From Scolanthus callimorphus (Eukaryota > Cnidaria > Anthozoa > Actiniaria > Edwardsiidae): a stretch of 64,000 nt of DNA. The notes below the pieces were generated by a model, which was not told the origin of the DNA, did no database searches, and worked only from the letters and a program-made list of their open reading frames with translations. Shown piece by piece: positions 42,701 through 52,507 of the stretch (positions are counted from its first letter, which is position 1; the number at the start of each line of letters is the position of its first letter). A program made the translations under genes and the position numbers. The stretch covers positions 2,493,199 through 2,557,198 of the forward strand of contig CM066925.1 in assembly GCA_033964015.1 (NCBI GenBank), in the 5' to 3' direction.

Positions 42701-45700
42701 ATGTTACCAACATTCCGCAAATTGCTCGGAGGCTCAGTCAAGTCAATGAGTATCGGATGGAAGAAAATTTCTTTCGTGCGGGCTATCTTCGACCCTTTGA
42801 CACTGAAGCCGGTGCCAGACAAGTCACTTGAAGAGTTCAAGAGGATGATCTGGGATAATGTCTCAGATGACATTCTACCTGACTATGGTATGTATTAGCG
42901 TTTGCATTTGATTAGTACTGAATCTCGACTGAATAATATGTTTTCGCTTGCAAATAAGCTAATGACTCCGTCTCTGGAAAACTATTTCGGAAAAGTTCCC
43001 AAGTACTGCATAAATTAAAGTTTTATTTTTTCCAAAAAAAGTTGCTGAGTTCCAGAGCCGTCATGGGACTAGGAAGCAAGCGAACGCGCATCACTTAAGA
43101 GCGGCCACCCAGAATTTTACGAAATGTGTGCGTGCGTGTGTGAATCCCCCAGGGGGGGGGGGGGGAGAGTACTCCATATGTTGGACTATACTTTGATTAG
43201 GGAGCATTCACTTAATTTATCTATAGGGGGGCCTTTGATGATTTCCTAATTTTTTTCTTTTCATTTTTTGAAGCCCCCCCTGATGATCTCAGGGTATTTT
43301 TCCTGAGCCCCCCTCAAGAGATGTCAATTAATCAAAGAAAAATATTATAGCCCCCCCCCCCCCCCCCTCCCACCACATATACATGTCAAACCCACCTTTA
43401 GCCATATGAAAGTCTTGTGATAGTTACTGATCCTGAAGATTGCTATTGTGTGGTTCCAGAAATTATCCATACCCCCCATACAGAAAATTCCGGAGGGGTG
43501 GGGGGTGTTATGAACGATTTTCTATAACCTTTTGTTGTTTCGCCGTTAGTGTATTTTGTATTCCCCATATGTGAGCGCGGGGGCCCTGTGGTCGGACCGC
43601 GCGGGGCTTGGAGGAGAACAACGTGGTAAAAACGTAGAGTTGTAAAAAAAGGAGTTCTTGCTCGGGCCACGAGCAGATTATGTCAAGCTTTTGCCGTCAA
43701 AATATACAGGAAATTAAAGTCTAAAGTCGTCCTAAACAAGTTGGTCCTTCGTAGCCGATACTTTGAGTAGCCAGAATGCCAGAAACTCAGCCAAACGTGG
43801 AAAAATGCCCGGAGAAATGCCGAGCGAAAAGGAAAGTTGTCAAGTCGAACTGCACACGGAATATAAACAAGATCAAGGAATTTATCCCAGACAAGGGAAA
43901 CCAGTCCAAGGTCAGGCAATTCGCTAAAAATCTTGAAGAGGTAAGAGTAAAAGCCCGTGAAATAACAGCCGAGCTAGAGGAGCTCGACCCAGAACAGATC
44001 GAAGCGGACGGAAATTGGTTGCAAGATCTAGAAGAAGCCGTAAGTGAGATAATGGGAGAAGTGACTGATTATTTGAATGATAACTCCAAGCCAGGCGCTA
44101 CAAATAGTAGCGTTATTAATCCCATCGTATCTGGAAATAGCAGTAAGAGCGGTCTGAAGGGAGTTCAGGTTCCAGTTTTCGGGGGAAATCGGGAAAACTG
44201 GCCATATTTTTGGGGTATTTTCAAATCCCTTGTGCATGAAAACAAAGCACTCAGTGAGCCTGTCAAGCTAGCCCATTTGAATAACTCTCTCACTGACAAT
44301 GTCAAGATTGTAATCTCATGTCTGACAGGGGGTCCGGGGGATTATGATAAAGCAATCAAGTTATTAGAGGATAGATTTGGGGACCCAAGGGATGTGGTGG
44401 AGGCCCATTTAAATCGAATAACTGATTGGCCCACTATCAAGAATGATGACCGTACAGGGTTTGAGGGATTCGCTGATGCATTGCAGGCTGCAGTGTTTGC
44501 ATTAGACAATCCTACCTTTCAACACGAGCTAAAGAGTCTGCCGCTTTGCACCCAGTTAGTGCGCAAATTGCCTGTTGCAGAAAGGGATGAGTGGGTGCGG
44601 CGAGTAGAAAGGGATCAGGTGCAAGAGGACCTTAAGGGGTTAGCAGTGTGGGCACAGGCACGATCAAAAACACTGCGCATGCGCGAGCGATATAATGAAC
44701 TGCCTGCAGCTAAAGGCGTGTCCCAGCAAAAGCGTCCCCAGCAGAAAGGGCAACCGAGATACCAAACAATGCATGCTGACATAAAACCCCAAAGAAAATG
44801 TGCCCTGTGTGAAAAGGATCATCCAGAGCTAAAATGCCCAACCCTTTTGGCAGCTACCGTTGACAAGCGCTGGCAGATGGTTAAGGAGAAAAGGGTCTGT
44901 TTTGGCTGTCTCAGGGGGGGTCATCAGCGACGCCAATGCACTCGATCCAATAAATGTGGAGTTGGTGATTGTGAAAGAGGGCATCATTACCTTTTGCATT
45001 CCTTTACGCCTAAACAACCACCAGAAGAGCCCTTGGTTGTCGAACTTCCCCAGGGGAACAAGGGGGTCCATTGTGGGAAAGCGCAAGCCAGCACGCCAAG
45101 TGTCAATAAAGTCGCGCTGAAAACTGTTGCTGTACCATTTGCCAGTGACTCGGGGCAAGTGATCATGGGATTAGTACTTTTGGATTCAGGAAGTGAAACT
45201 ACCCTCATAAGAACAGAGTTTGCAAAGCAACTGGGGGTGTCAGGTCCCAGGCAAAACCTAACCGTTGACACAGTAGGGGGGTTAGTACCACGGTCAAGTC
45301 GGAGCGCGTGCACCTACCATTTGCGTCATCTACTGTTAAGACCACTGTGTGCGCATGGACAATGAAAAGCATCTGCGCGCCTGTTGATGCTGTTGATTGG
45401 TCAGAAGTCAAGCGACGCTGTGCGCATTTGCGTGACGTTCCAATAGAGAACACGGGCAATGGGACAGTTGATGTTTTGTTAGGCCTTGATGCAGCAGCAT
45501 TAATGGCCCCATTGGAAGTCAGAAGGGGTGGGGTCACGGAACCATATGCCGAAAAGACACCGCTGGGGTGGGTTATTGCGGGCCCAGTTTTGACATCCGG
45601 CGGTGAGGGGAAGCGCGTACTCCGCGCGCGCGTGTCAGAAATCGAGGACGACACAAATCACCAGTTGCGTATGTTTTGGGATGTAGACACGTTTGGCGTC

Positions 45701-48700
45701 CGCGTCGAGGAATCACCACCATACAGTCGTAGCGAGCAGAAAGCCTTAGATGCCTTGGAGAAGTCATGTCGACGAGTAGAGTCGGGCTACGAGTTGGCGC
45801 TCTTGTGGAAACCTAACCGGCCGCCATTACCTGACAACTACACCACAGCCTTGAGCCGCTTAGAGTCAGTGGAGCGTCGCTTACGCAAGAACCCGGAGCT
45901 AGCGCAAGGGTATAGCAAGGCAATCAGCGCGTATGTCGAAAAAGGGTTTGCGCGCAAGCTCTCGGATGAGGAACGGGCGGGAGATACAGAGCAATGGCTG
46001 CTCCCACATCACCCGGTGTTGTCGCCACACAAGCCTCTCCCGAGAATTGTGTTTGATTCTGCCGCAATGCATGATGGGATCTGTCTCAACGACTGTCTAG
46101 AGGCAGGGCCTAGTTTGCATAACGACCTACCAGGCATTTTGATGCGCTTCCGCCAGCGACCCGTAGCACTCGCGGGTGATGTGTCTGATATGTTTTGTCA
46201 TGTGCGCTTGCGTCCAGAGGACCGCAAGTACCATCGCTATCTTTGGCGAGATCTAGAGACTGACAGACGGCCTGATGTTTACGAGATGAACTGTCTAGTG
46301 TTTGGAGACAAGTCGTCGCCATGTGAAGCGAATTTCGCCGTTCAGCGCACCGCGGATGACAACAAGGAGCAATGGCCGGACGCTGCCGCCGCAATCAAGC
46401 GTGACATATTTGTCGACGATCTGTACACGACCTGTGAGAGTGTTGAAGAAGCTGTGAAGCTGCGCAAAGATGTTACCGCACTGATGGCTGAAGGGGGATT
46501 CCCCATGCGCAAGTGGATGTCGTCGTCCACCGAGGTGTTAGCTACAGTACCTGAGGCAGAGCGAGCCGTCCCTAACGAGGCCCTAGAGATGGGAGAGTTG
46601 CCGCAAGGGCGAGCTCTTGGGGTACGATGGGATCCGCAAACAGACACCCTCGGCTTTGCGTTTGCACACGTCGACAGACCCCCCGCACAAGCCACAAAAC
46701 GAGGTATCCTCAAGAAGCTAGCGGGACTGTATGACCCGTTAGGATGGGCAAGTCCATATGTTGTTCGCGCCAAAGTCATGTTGCAGCGCACATGGTCACG
46801 TGGTATAGATTGGGATGATATACTGCCGCCAAATCTGTTCTCCGAGTGGAACAAGTGGGAGCAGGAAATGTCTGCCCTTAAGTCCTTCATTGTCCCACGC
46901 TACATATACAGTCAGCCAAGAAAGTTATGGAAGAAACAATTAGCAGTGTTTTGCGATGCGTCTGAGGAAGCGTGCGCCGCGGCCGCTTACATACGCGCAA
47001 CGTCGACAGACGGAGAAGTTACGTGTCATCTAGTTGTCGCAAAAACGCGCCTTATGCCGCTGAAGCCGATCTCCATCCCGCGAGGAGAGCTGATGGCATG
47101 CCAGCTTGCCGTACGACTCGCCAAGGCCGCTTGTGTACAGCTCAGTCTGAGTATGCGGAATGTGATCTATTTGTCGGACTCCACTACCGCGCTGTGGTGG
47201 ATTCGTGGTGAGCCGAGAAACTTCAAGCCGTTCGTCGCCAACCGTGTGGCTGAGGTATTGACAGAGAGCGACCCTATCCAGTGGCATCATGTACGAACGG
47301 AGTTGAACATCGCTGATATTGCAACAAGAGGAACTTCCGCAAGCGACATACAAGGTCAATCAATCTGGATTCAAGGACCGGAGTTCCTGAGGCTGCCAGT
47401 GCAAGCATGGCCGATAGATGAAGTCCAAACCACTGCACCGCCGTCACAAAAGGCTGAAATGAGAAAGAAGGTCCTGAGAGTGCAACAAGAGACAGTCGCG
47501 CCTTTAACTGACCCCGCTGCGTATTCTAGTTGGTTGAAACTGCGCCGCGTGACGGCCTGGATTCTGCGTTTCCGGTACAATCTGCGCAACAGAGACAAGC
47601 ACAAGTCGGGGGCACTAAGCATAGAAGAGTTGAAGGCAGCGGAGCTGTACTGGATCAAGTGGGCACAGAAAGACAGGTTCGCCAGCGAGATAGAGTCGTT
47701 GTTGAAAGGACACCCAGTTTCTCGTACAAGTCGGATTGCAAGCCTCGACCCACAGCTTGTCAATGGAGTTCTCCGCGTCGGAGGGAGGATAGACAGAGCC
47801 GATGTACCATGGGAGGTCAAGCACCCGATAATCCTCGACCATGGACATGACGTCACACGCCTGATAGTGATTGATTATCATCGCAAGCTCATCCATGCGG
47901 GAGTGGAACACGTATTTAATCATCTGCGCGAGAGATTTTGGATCCTGCGCGGTCGAGCTGAAGTGAAGAACTGCACGGTTAAGTGTCCGTTATGTCATCG
48001 TCGTCGCGTTCAGCCCATAACTCAGAAGATGAGTGACCTACCAGCCGTTCGTCTCGCTGGTGTCAGTACGCCGTTCAAGTGTGTAGGCCTAGACTACGCC
48101 GGGCCATTTCAAGTTCGTATTGGTCGCAATCGAGTGGAGAAGCGTTACTTGTGTCTATTTACATGCCTCCACATGCGCGCCGTTCATCTAGAAGTCGCGC
48201 ACACTCTCGATACAGATTCCTTTATTATGGCTTTGCGTCGCTTTCGCGCTCGCCGTGGTAATCCAGTCCGGATCATGAGCGACAATGGATCGAACTTTGT
48301 AGGGGCCGAAAGGGAATTAAGGGAGGCACTCGAGGAGTTAAGTCAAGAACGGATCACAGATGAGCTCAGTGTGCATGGTGTCGAATGGAATTTCAACCCG
48401 CCGGACGGGCCTTGGTTCGGTGGAGCATGGGAAGCATTGGTCAAGTCTACCAAGCGCGCGATGAAAGTGATGCTCGGAAACGTCCTTACAGTCGATGAAG
48501 TCTTCCGTACGGTAATAGCCGAGGCTGTGCTGAATTCGCGTCCACTCGTGTACGGGGGAAGCGTGTCATCTCCAACTGATGTGAGTGTGCTAACGCCAAA
48601 TCACTTCCTTCATGGATGTGCGAGTGCCAACTACGCACCTGGCGAGTTTAACGAGAGAGATATGTCGCTTCGTCGTCGATGGCGCCACAGTCAGTACTTG

Positions 48701-51700
48701 GCCGACCAGTTTTGGCGCCGGTGGAGGAGGGAGTACGTACCACATCTGGTTCAGCGCAGCAAGTGGCGCACGATCAAGCGCAATCTCCGTCGTGGCGATC
48801 TTGTGTTAATCGTGGAGCATGATGTACCGAGAGGCAAGTGGCGCTTGGGACGAGTGCTAGCACCGATTGCTAGTGCTGATGGTTTAGTGCGATCTGCGGA
48901 AGTCGCAACCAAGAAGGGGACATTGATCCGACCTGTTGGCAAGTTAGCTCTTCTGGAAGCAAGCCAGGAACAGTAGCAATGTTATTACTATGAACAGCTA
49001 AAACAGTAATCGTATTATTATTGACATTGAACTGTGATAGATTAGTGACGTTTTACCCCCGGATCACGTCACGGGTGGGGGTGTTATGAACGATTTTCTA
49101 TAACCTTTTGTTGTTTCGCCGTTAGTGTATTTTGTATTCCCCATATGTGAGCGCGGGGGCCCTGTTGTCGGACCGCGCGGGGCTTGGAGGAGAACAACGT
49201 GGTAAAAACGTAGAGTTGTAAAAAAAGGAGTTTTTGCTCGGGCCACGAGCAGATTATGTCAAGCTTTTGCCGTCAAAATATACAGGAAATTAAAGTCTAA
49301 AGTCGTCCTAAACAGGGGGGTCAATTTACACGATCATCTATATATTAATACCGTAAGGAAAATCGTGTCGACACTCACTCCGCTCAGCCCTGAAGCTGTG
49401 CCGCCAAAAGAAGTTCGCAAACCCGAAGGGAAGGTGGAAATCTGGACCATGGGCGTGTTTTTGTTGGAAAAGATTCACCTCGGGCTCAGTTCTAATTCAA
49501 GCGATTTCTTAAGCGAGGGACAAAGTCGCCATCGCCGCCATGTTGAAAATCTCCCACAGAAACTAAAAAAGAACTCGGTTCGCGCAGCCGAAAGCACCAA
49601 AGACGATGAAACCTAAATGGTTCTCTTACAGATTACATACAGGAATGTGCAGGGATAATTCTAACTTGAAAGATTTGAGCTGAGAAAAATTTTCATTCAA
49701 GTTTCAACAAACGTATGGCACTACCTTGCTTCCCTCGGAGCACGCGCTAAGTCATGCTAAGTCGAAATTACACATTTACAAAACAAAGTTCGTGAAAGTC
49801 ATTAACAATATCCTCTAAGTATAAATCCTGATGGCTCTATCGCAAAACGAAGGACACAATCCCGAAGAGAAGGAGGAAATCCCTCCACTGGGCATGTTTT
49901 GTTGGAAAAACATCACTTTCGGCTAAACTTCTAATTGAAGCTATTTTTAAGCGAGGGATAAAGCCGAAAAAATATAAATAATATAAACTAAAAAAATTCT
50001 TAGTCCATAGACCATTTTTACTTGACCTGTTTCTTCTCCCCCCTCACTGAGATATGATAAACATACAAACAATTTCGAAGTCAAATTGCGCATTCGATTT
50101 TCACGGGTTCTTTGACCGATTTGAGAGACGGACACACGCGTGATTTTGTCACACCAATCATGGAGACCAGGAGTGCAAAAAAATTCTTTTGGGCTCACTT
50201 TATTTATTTCGACATGGTGGGACGGGGTACTCATGCTGATGGGAGGTTATTAGTAATGTAAATCCAGCAGTTTATGGAAGGGGGAAATCATGAACCCTCC
50301 CCCACAACCATATGGCCATTGTGATTTTTTTCCCGTTTTTTTTTAAACAGAGAACCCTTTAAGTAAAATAAATTTCCCCCTTACACTCCGTGAATTTTTC
50401 ATGGGCATCAGCTAGTTTCCATTCAAATACTGTATTTTTCCTTGGAAATTCCAGAGGGGTGGGGGGGTCAATTTTCAACACCCTTCCGTGGAGGGGGTAT
50501 GGATATTTTCTGGAACCACACATTAGGGAAAAAACAAATCCCCCCCCCCTCAAAATCATCATAGCCCCTCCTCTAGATAAATTATGAACGCTCCCTTAGG
50601 AATAAAGGAGACACTACGGGAAATTTATAGTCACTTATAGTAATGCTAGACCTCCAGAATTGCGCTTTCCTTTTGTTTTATTCCTACATTTGCTGAGTAA
50701 TTTATAACCACTTACTGAAATTTGGGCTTGATTTTCAGCGTGGGTTTCGACTATAGAAAATATGTCATGTTTATTTACCGGCTTCATGCTGATTTGTAGA
50801 CATGTATACAAAGTACCAATAAACACATATCATATGCTAAATCAATCAATCAATCAATCAATCTTTATTGTTCATACACGGTAAAAATCTAACCAGGCAA
50901 GAAATATACTTATAATTAATTCAATACCTACTACTGATATCTGTCTATCTCTATAACAATAAACAAATCTCACTCTATATCTATTAATAAATAAATAAAT
51001 GAAACATAATGTGTGGTTTCAGAAATTATCCATACCCCCCTACGGAAGGGCATTGGAAATTCAGTTATTGGCAATTCGATCTGTGTCGAGGGTGTGTTTG
51101 AATTTACATAGTGAATAAGGACCAATGCATGTACTCTTTTTCCATCTAGGGCTACCAGCAAGTGGCCTGGCGACTTTGGCTCATCTCGGGGATAGAGGGT
51201 GGTTGTCGAGCGATCACATCACCTGGTTACTCGACGTTGTCAATAAACAGCAAAAAGACGTCCTTCTCCTTTGTCCAAACGCCGTCGTCGATCCTAGAAA
51301 TGTAATGATCAGACAATCCAAGGTTTTCTCTTTTGGAACTTTAAAGCGGCTTGTGTTTGTGATGAATATAGGAAAAAGGAGTGATGGTTCGACCTATATT
51401 TCACAAATGGGCCTGCCAGCAGGGAGGCATTGGGTACTAGTAGTGGTGGAACTCCGTCCGTATAAGCGGGTGTTCTATTGCGATTCTCTGGTTTGGCAAC
51501 ATCCAGATGAGCTCTTAGATGTCATCAACCAGTTTGTAGAACACATTCCACAAGTTGGTAAATTCGAAAGAGGTCACCTTACTTTAGCGCACTTTCCTGG
51601 AGCTACATCGTGCTGGTCAGGCCATGCCTGTGATGGGCAATGCCTTAGTTACCCCATTCAAACCTGCTCGTCGGTGTGTGGAGTTATTGCCCTCGTTATT

Positions 51701-51916
51701 GGAGCTATAGCCGCCCTTGATCCTACCTTTTTCGCAAAGTTCACCGAGCCATACACAAGACCGCGTCTTTATCTTCAGGAGCCTACCCGCTACGCACATC
51801 ATCTGCGGCGTGTTTTAATGGCATGGTACGCAGAGGGCACCGTAGACATAAATTATGCACTACCACAAAATACTATTCAATGACAGCTCCATAACGACCA
51901 CTCCTTTGCAAGAAAG
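42701..51916 (+). CDS. Ulp1-like (C48) cysteine peptidase gene, split by a retrotransposon-filled intron
   Basis: Exon A (about 42735-42892) reads SMSIGWKKISFVRAIFDP, LEEFKRMIWDNV, ILPDYG, and stops at a GTATGT donor with one base left over. Exon B (51150-51916) follows acceptor CATCTAG and continues in phase as LPASGLATLAHLGDRGWLSS. Peptidase signs in order: GRHWVLVVVEL (His), FYCDSLVW (Asp, about 50 codons on) and QTCSSVCGVIAL (Gln, then the second Cys as nucleophile), the His-Asp-Gln-Cys order of Ulp1/SENP enzymes that cleave SUMO-like proteins. The 8.26 kb intron holds R1, R2 and the BEL element. A TGA at 51881-51883 ends the peptidase, yet the frame stays open after it to a GTGAGT donor at 51917, and the next exon (52035-52129, VNSNKRSSSSYVNPPPRS) fits phase 0. 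So the TGA may be a mutation. Ulp1 genes are often carried by eukaryotic transposons. The start of exon A is uncertain. Confidence 0.65.
43449..43505. repeat. R2 repeat interrupted by the BEL element
   Basis: GTGTGGTTCCAGAAATTATCC to GGAGGGGTGGGGG, then the BEL 5' LTR. After the 3' LTR, GGGGGGTCAATTT (49315-49327) is the expected continuation of R2. So R2 was there first. Confidence 0.65.
43506..43738 (+). repeat. BEL 5' LTR
   Basis: 233 bp, starts TGTTATGAACG and ends CCTAAACA. Should contain promoter and polyadenylation signals; none was clearly identified by eye. Confidence 0.85.
43776..45365 (+). CDS. BEL/Pao gag and start of protease
   Basis: 530-codon ORF. The N-terminal coiled and acidic region is followed by the DUF1759-like capsid segment (VPVFGGNRENWPYFWGIFKS at about residues 130-150; LEDRFGDP). 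Three zinc-knuckle-type clusters (CALCEKDHPELKC, CFGCLRGGHQRRQC, CGVGDCERGHHYLLH) lie at about residues 345-415, and the aspartic protease motif LLDSGSETTLI at about 470. Shortly after (near 45270-45310) the frame loses its similarity and the pol frame takes over. It packages element RNA and forms particles. Confidence 0.8.
   Translation: MPETQPNVEKCPEKCRAKRKVVKSNCTRNINKIKEFIPDKGNQSKVRQFAKNLEEVRVKAREITAELEELDPEQIEADGNWLQDLEEAVSEIMGEVTDYLNDNSKPGATNSSVINPIVSGNSSKSGLKGVQVPVFGGNRENWPYFWGIFKSLVHENKALSEPVKLAHLNNSLTDNVKIVISCLTGGPGDYDKAIKLLEDRFGDPRDVVEAHLNRITDWPTIKNDDRTGFEGFADALQAAVFALDNPTFQHELKSLPLCTQLVRKLPVAERDEWVRRVERDQVQEDLKGLAVWAQARSKTLRMRERYNELPAAKGVSQQKRPQQKGQPRYQTMHADIKPQRKCALCEKDHPELKCPTLLAATVDKRWQMVKEKRVCFGCLRGGHQRRQCTRSNKCGVGDCERGHHYLLHSFTPKQPPEEPLVVELPQGNKGVHCGKAQASTPSVNKVALKTVAVPFASDSGQVIMGLVLLDSGSETTLIRTEFAKQLGVSGPRQNLTVDTVGGLVPRSSRSACTYHLRHLLLRPLCAHGQ
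45308..48976 (+). CDS. BEL/Pao pol: protease end, RT, RNase H, integrase
   Basis: 1222-codon ORF overlapping gag by 58 bp in another frame. Its first part completes the protease-linked region (VLLGLDAAALM). RT: FDSAAMHDG, LAGDVSDMFCHVRL, FGDKSSP and the catalytic FVDDLYT at about residue 366. RNase H: FCDASEEA (about 547), RGELMACQLAV and LSDSTTALWWI. Integrase: an HHCC-type zinc region with CPLCHRRR (about 897), then D in LDYAGPF (about 927), D in SDNGSNF (about 990), and E in WEALVKS (about 1040). A DUF5641-like tail with RRWRHSQYLADQFWRRW follows. All catalytic residues expected for the family are visible. Ends 105 bp before the 3' LTR. Confidence 0.85.
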   Translation: MHLPFASSTVKTTVCAWTMKSICAPVDAVDWSEVKRRCAHLRDVPIENTGNGTVDVLLGLDAAALMAPLEVRRGGVTEPYAEKTPLGWVIAGPVLTSGGEGKRVLRARVSEIEDDTNHQLRMFWDVDTFGVRVEESPPYSRSEQKALDALEKSCRRVESGYELALLWKPNRPPLPDNYTTALSRLESVERRLRKNPELAQGYSKAISAYVEKGFARKLSDEERAGDTEQWLLPHHPVLSPHKPLPRIVFDSAAMHDGICLNDCLEAGPSLHNDLPGILMRFRQRPVALAGDVSDMFCHVRLRPEDRKYHRYLWRDLETDRRPDVYEMNCLVFGDKSSPCEANFAVQRTADDNKEQWPDAAAAIKRDIFVDDLYTTCESVEEAVKLRKDVTALMAEGGFPMRKWMSSSTEVLATVPEAERAVPNEALEMGELPQGRALGVRWDPQTDTLGFAFAHVDRPPAQATKRGILKKLAGLYDPLGWASPYVVRAKVMLQRTWSRGIDWDDILPPNLFSEWNKWEQEMSALKSFIVPRYIYSQPRKLWKKQLAVFCDASEEACAAAAYIRATSTDGEVTCHLVVAKTRLMPLKPISIPRGELMACQLAVRLAKAACVQLSLSMRNVIYLSDSTTALWWIRGEPRNFKPFVANRVAEVLTESDPIQWHHVRTELNIADIATRGTSASDIQGQSIWIQGPEFLRLPVQAWPIDEVQTTAPPSQKAEMRKKVLRVQQETVAPLTDPAAYSSWLKLRRVTAWILRFRYNLRNRDKHKSGALSIEELKAAELYWIKWAQKDRFASEIESLLKGHPVSRTSRIASLDPQLVNGVLRVGGRIDRADVPWEVKHPIILDHGHDVTRLIVIDYHRKLIHAGVEHVFNHLRERFWILRGRAEVKNCTVKCPLCHRRRVQPITQKMSDLPAVRLAGVSTPFKCVGLDYAGPFQVRIGRNRVEKRYLCLFTCLHMRAVHLEVAHTLDTDSFIMALRRFRARRGNPVRIMSDNGSNFVGAERELREALEELSQERITDELSVHGVEWNFNPPDGPWFGGAWEALVKSTKRAMKVMLGNVLTVDEVFRTVIAEAVLNSRPLVYGGSVSSPTDVSVLTPNHFLHGCASANYAPGEFNERDMSLRRRWRHSQYLADQFWRRWRREYVPHLVQRSKWRTIKRNLRRGDLVLIVEHDVPRGKWRLGRVLAPIASADGLVRSAEVATKKGTLIRPVGKLALLEASQEQ
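49082..49314 (+). repeat. BEL 3' LTR
   Basis: Nearly identical to 43506-43738 (differences at GTTGTCGG versus GTGGTCGG, and GTTTTTGC versus GTTCTTGC). Confidence 0.85.
49328..49990. repeat. R1 dispersed repeat, copy 3
   Basis: Starts ATCTATATATTAATACCGTA, the same end as copy 2. It holds two successive related units (CTGAAGCTGTGCCGCCAAAA and CTGATGGCTCTATCGCAAAA, about 440 bp apart) and inner blocks shared with copy 1 such as ACATACAGGAATGTGCAGGG. The array of AACGGTC motifs is absent here. Confidence 0.6.
49991..51149. other. intron with R2 copies and microsatellites
   Basis: R2 copies at 50437-50525 and 51011-51060; an AATC microsatellite at 50842-50866; AATA-type repeats near 50988-51000. 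No exon before the acceptor at 51148-51149. Confidence 0.5.
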
Positions 51917-52507
51917 GTGAGTAACCTCGTGGTTTCTCATTAGCATAAAATCTGCCCAGCGTCAATATACGTTTTAATAGTTCTTTGATTGCTAGAAGGT
52001 TTTCACAAAACAGGATATTATTTGCAAATTTCAGGTGAACAGTAACAAGCGAAGTTCTTCAAGCTATGTAAATCCGCCGCCTCGATCTCGCCAACGCAAC
52101 AATCTCGATCGTCATCGTCAGTTCCACCGGTAAGTCAACGCTGAACCGAGCCTATAAATACATATGCCTATACGCCCAGTTTATGGCAAATTTTCAGGCA
52201 ATTTATTGAGAAAAAAGGAAAAGTATTCATGATGGTGCGAACTCTCAACCCCGTGCAAATTACCTATTCATAACCCAACATCTTACACATGAGCTACGAG
52301 AGAGTTCGCAGGTCAACATCCTCCTTTTAATTCAGTCATAGAACGAGGATACGTGAACCATAATGAATATTTATACTAGCTAGCCGCCATCTTGAAGTGG
52401 GCGTAAAAAATAAATTCGCCCTCCGCGGGCCATGCCAGGTTCATTGAAAGTCATACTGAACTATGCGCAACTGTTGTTGATATGGCACATATTTGTTTGC
52501 TTCTAAG

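Larger units (their letters stand above)
43506..49314 (+). mobile_element. BEL/Pao LTR retrotransposon, nearly intact and young
   Basis: LTRs 43506-43738 and 49082-49314, each 233 bp, TGTTATG...TAAACA, differ at two positions by eye. The 5-bp GGGGG on both sides can be the target duplication (inside an R2 G run, so uncertain). A primer-binding site probably starts just after the 5' LTR (TTGGTCCTTCGTAGCCG at 43741); the tRNA is not assigned. A purine tract GGGTGGGGG precedes the 3' LTR. Two long ORFs cover gag-protease and pol. No envelope ORF is seen. It lies in the large intron of the Ulp1-like gene, same strand. Confidence 0.85.

Noticed and set aside
43740..43760. Specific tRNA assignment for the BEL primer-binding site
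   Set aside because: The position fits a primer-binding site, but I could not match it securely to one tRNA by eye.
45205..48942. Minus-strand ORFs across the BEL pol gene
   Set aside because: Shadows of the intact pol frame.
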